DNA from: Rs1 sp036960485 | Lineage (GTDB): Bacteria; Pseudomonadota; Gammaproteobacteria; Pseudomonadales; Balneatricaceae | NCBI GenBank assembly: GCA_036960485.1 | Contig: JBALXS010000010.1 | Coordinates: 1 to 64,000 of the forward strand | Length of the DNA stretch: 64,000 nucleotides | Reading direction: 5' to 3' | Part shown: piece by piece, positions 63,682-64,000 of the stretch | How the letters are laid out: each line of letters starts with the position of its first letter | Numbering within the stretch: the first letter of the stretch is position 1 | Translations under genes and position numbers: made by a program | Notes under the pieces: generated by a model | The model's database searches: none | Seen by the model: the letters and a program-made list of their open reading frames with translations, nothing else | Told to the model about the DNA's origin: nothing

Positions 63682-63913
63682 AACATGTCTCTTTTTTAAC
63701 AATGCCTAGAGCATCAAGGCGAGTGCTAGCTTTTATTTCATTGTTTTAATATACCTGTTTCATCAAGTAAATATTATTTAAACTTAAAGTAGTAAGTGTG
63801 GTTTATTGTATGAAATATTCGCTTTAGAGGTTTAATTTGAATTTATTATACTTATATTTTATGATTGCTAAAATACAGCCAATTATAAATTGAATTTAGA
63901 GCGGTAAAAATCA

Positions 63914-64000
63914 TTGAAATTAGACAAAATAGATCAAAAAATATTAGCCTTATTGCAAGCAGACGCCAGCTTAAGTGCATCTGAAGTTGCGCTGCGAGTG
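63914..64000 (+). CDS. Lrp/AsnC-family regulator, N-terminal part (cut by window end)
   Basis: 29 codons from TTG 63914: MKLDKIDQKILALLQADASLSASEVALRV, the usual opening of an Lrp/AsnC helix-turn-helix. The rest lies outside. Its divergence from bkd suggests a BkdR-type activator responding to branched-chain amino acids; inference. Start codon is weakly supported (poor ribosome site). Confidence 0.8.
   Translation, partial: MKLDKIDQKILALLQADASLSASEVALRV

Overview
The window reads as chromosomal DNA of a low-GC, probably marine, gammaproteobacterium. The gene set fits (Fnr, FieF, YhhQ, RecQ, Apt, TrpS, a Pseudomonas-type isocitrate lyase, a branched-chain 2-oxoacid dehydrogenase operon, three large GGDEF-EAL proteins, a chromosomal gene-cassette array). 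I cannot fix the order; Alteromonadales or Oceanospirillales relatives are the best guess. It is a draft assembly, with exactly 100 N at 31610-31709 directly after an 8-bp tandem repeat.

Region 1, about 1-15.2 kb, is accessory DNA. Every gene lies on the + strand, most stand alone with 60-500 bp of AT-rich sequence around them, and there is no operon structure. Its right part (12.0-15.2 kb) is a recognisable integron cassette array: four attC-like sites and one degenerate site separate single genes (unknown protein, FRG-domain protein, PD-(D/E)XK-like protein, HEPN-like protein). No integrase is visible; with this gene orientation attI/intI would lie left of the window. Its left part (1-11.3 kb) is organised in the same one-gene-one-repeat way, but the spacers are not ordinary attC sites. 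Nine same-orientation copies of a repeat with core TGTCCGCTTTGTGTCA follow the genes. A second inverted repeat of the ACTTTACAC...GTGTAAAGT type brackets two further genes. A 230-bp direct repeat containing a GCGCATGCGC palindrome flanks a 9.7-kb block. The cargo looks like defence and stress genes: DUF4062, an Abi/UG-like reverse transcriptase with a long helical C-terminus, DUF4238, two GNATs, two HAD phosphatases, and an unknown protein with a D...ExK motif.

Region 2 (15.2-17.6 kb) is a scar zone with a small tyrosine-phosphatase-like gene, a 5'-truncated potassium channel, a small membrane protein and a tautomerase with two in-frame stops.

Region 3 (17.6-64 kb) is ordinary chromosome. 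It carries three c-di-GMP enzymes with different sensor parts (SBP_bac_3, dCache-like, GAF), fieF, an IalB-like protein, a UPF0149 protein, recQ, a YqaA-like protein, an EamA transporter, apt, fnr with a likely Fnr box, a class II glutamine amidotransferase, DUF1289, a hydantoinase/oxoprolinase A protein, a secreted nuclease, a nucleoid-associated protein, an orphan ECF T+A pair, a lipoprotein, argC, avtA, yaaA, trpS, sseA, a DyP peroxidase, a GST, a DEAD-box helicase, a possible ADP-ribosyltransferase-fold protein, aceA with two HexR/RccR-like palindromes upstream, yhhQ preceded by a preQ1-I type riboswitch, a periplasmic cyclophilin, and a bkd operon (E1alpha-E1beta-E2) divergent from an Lrp-family gene cut off by the window end.

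Limits: all family calls are from reading translations; no searches were run.
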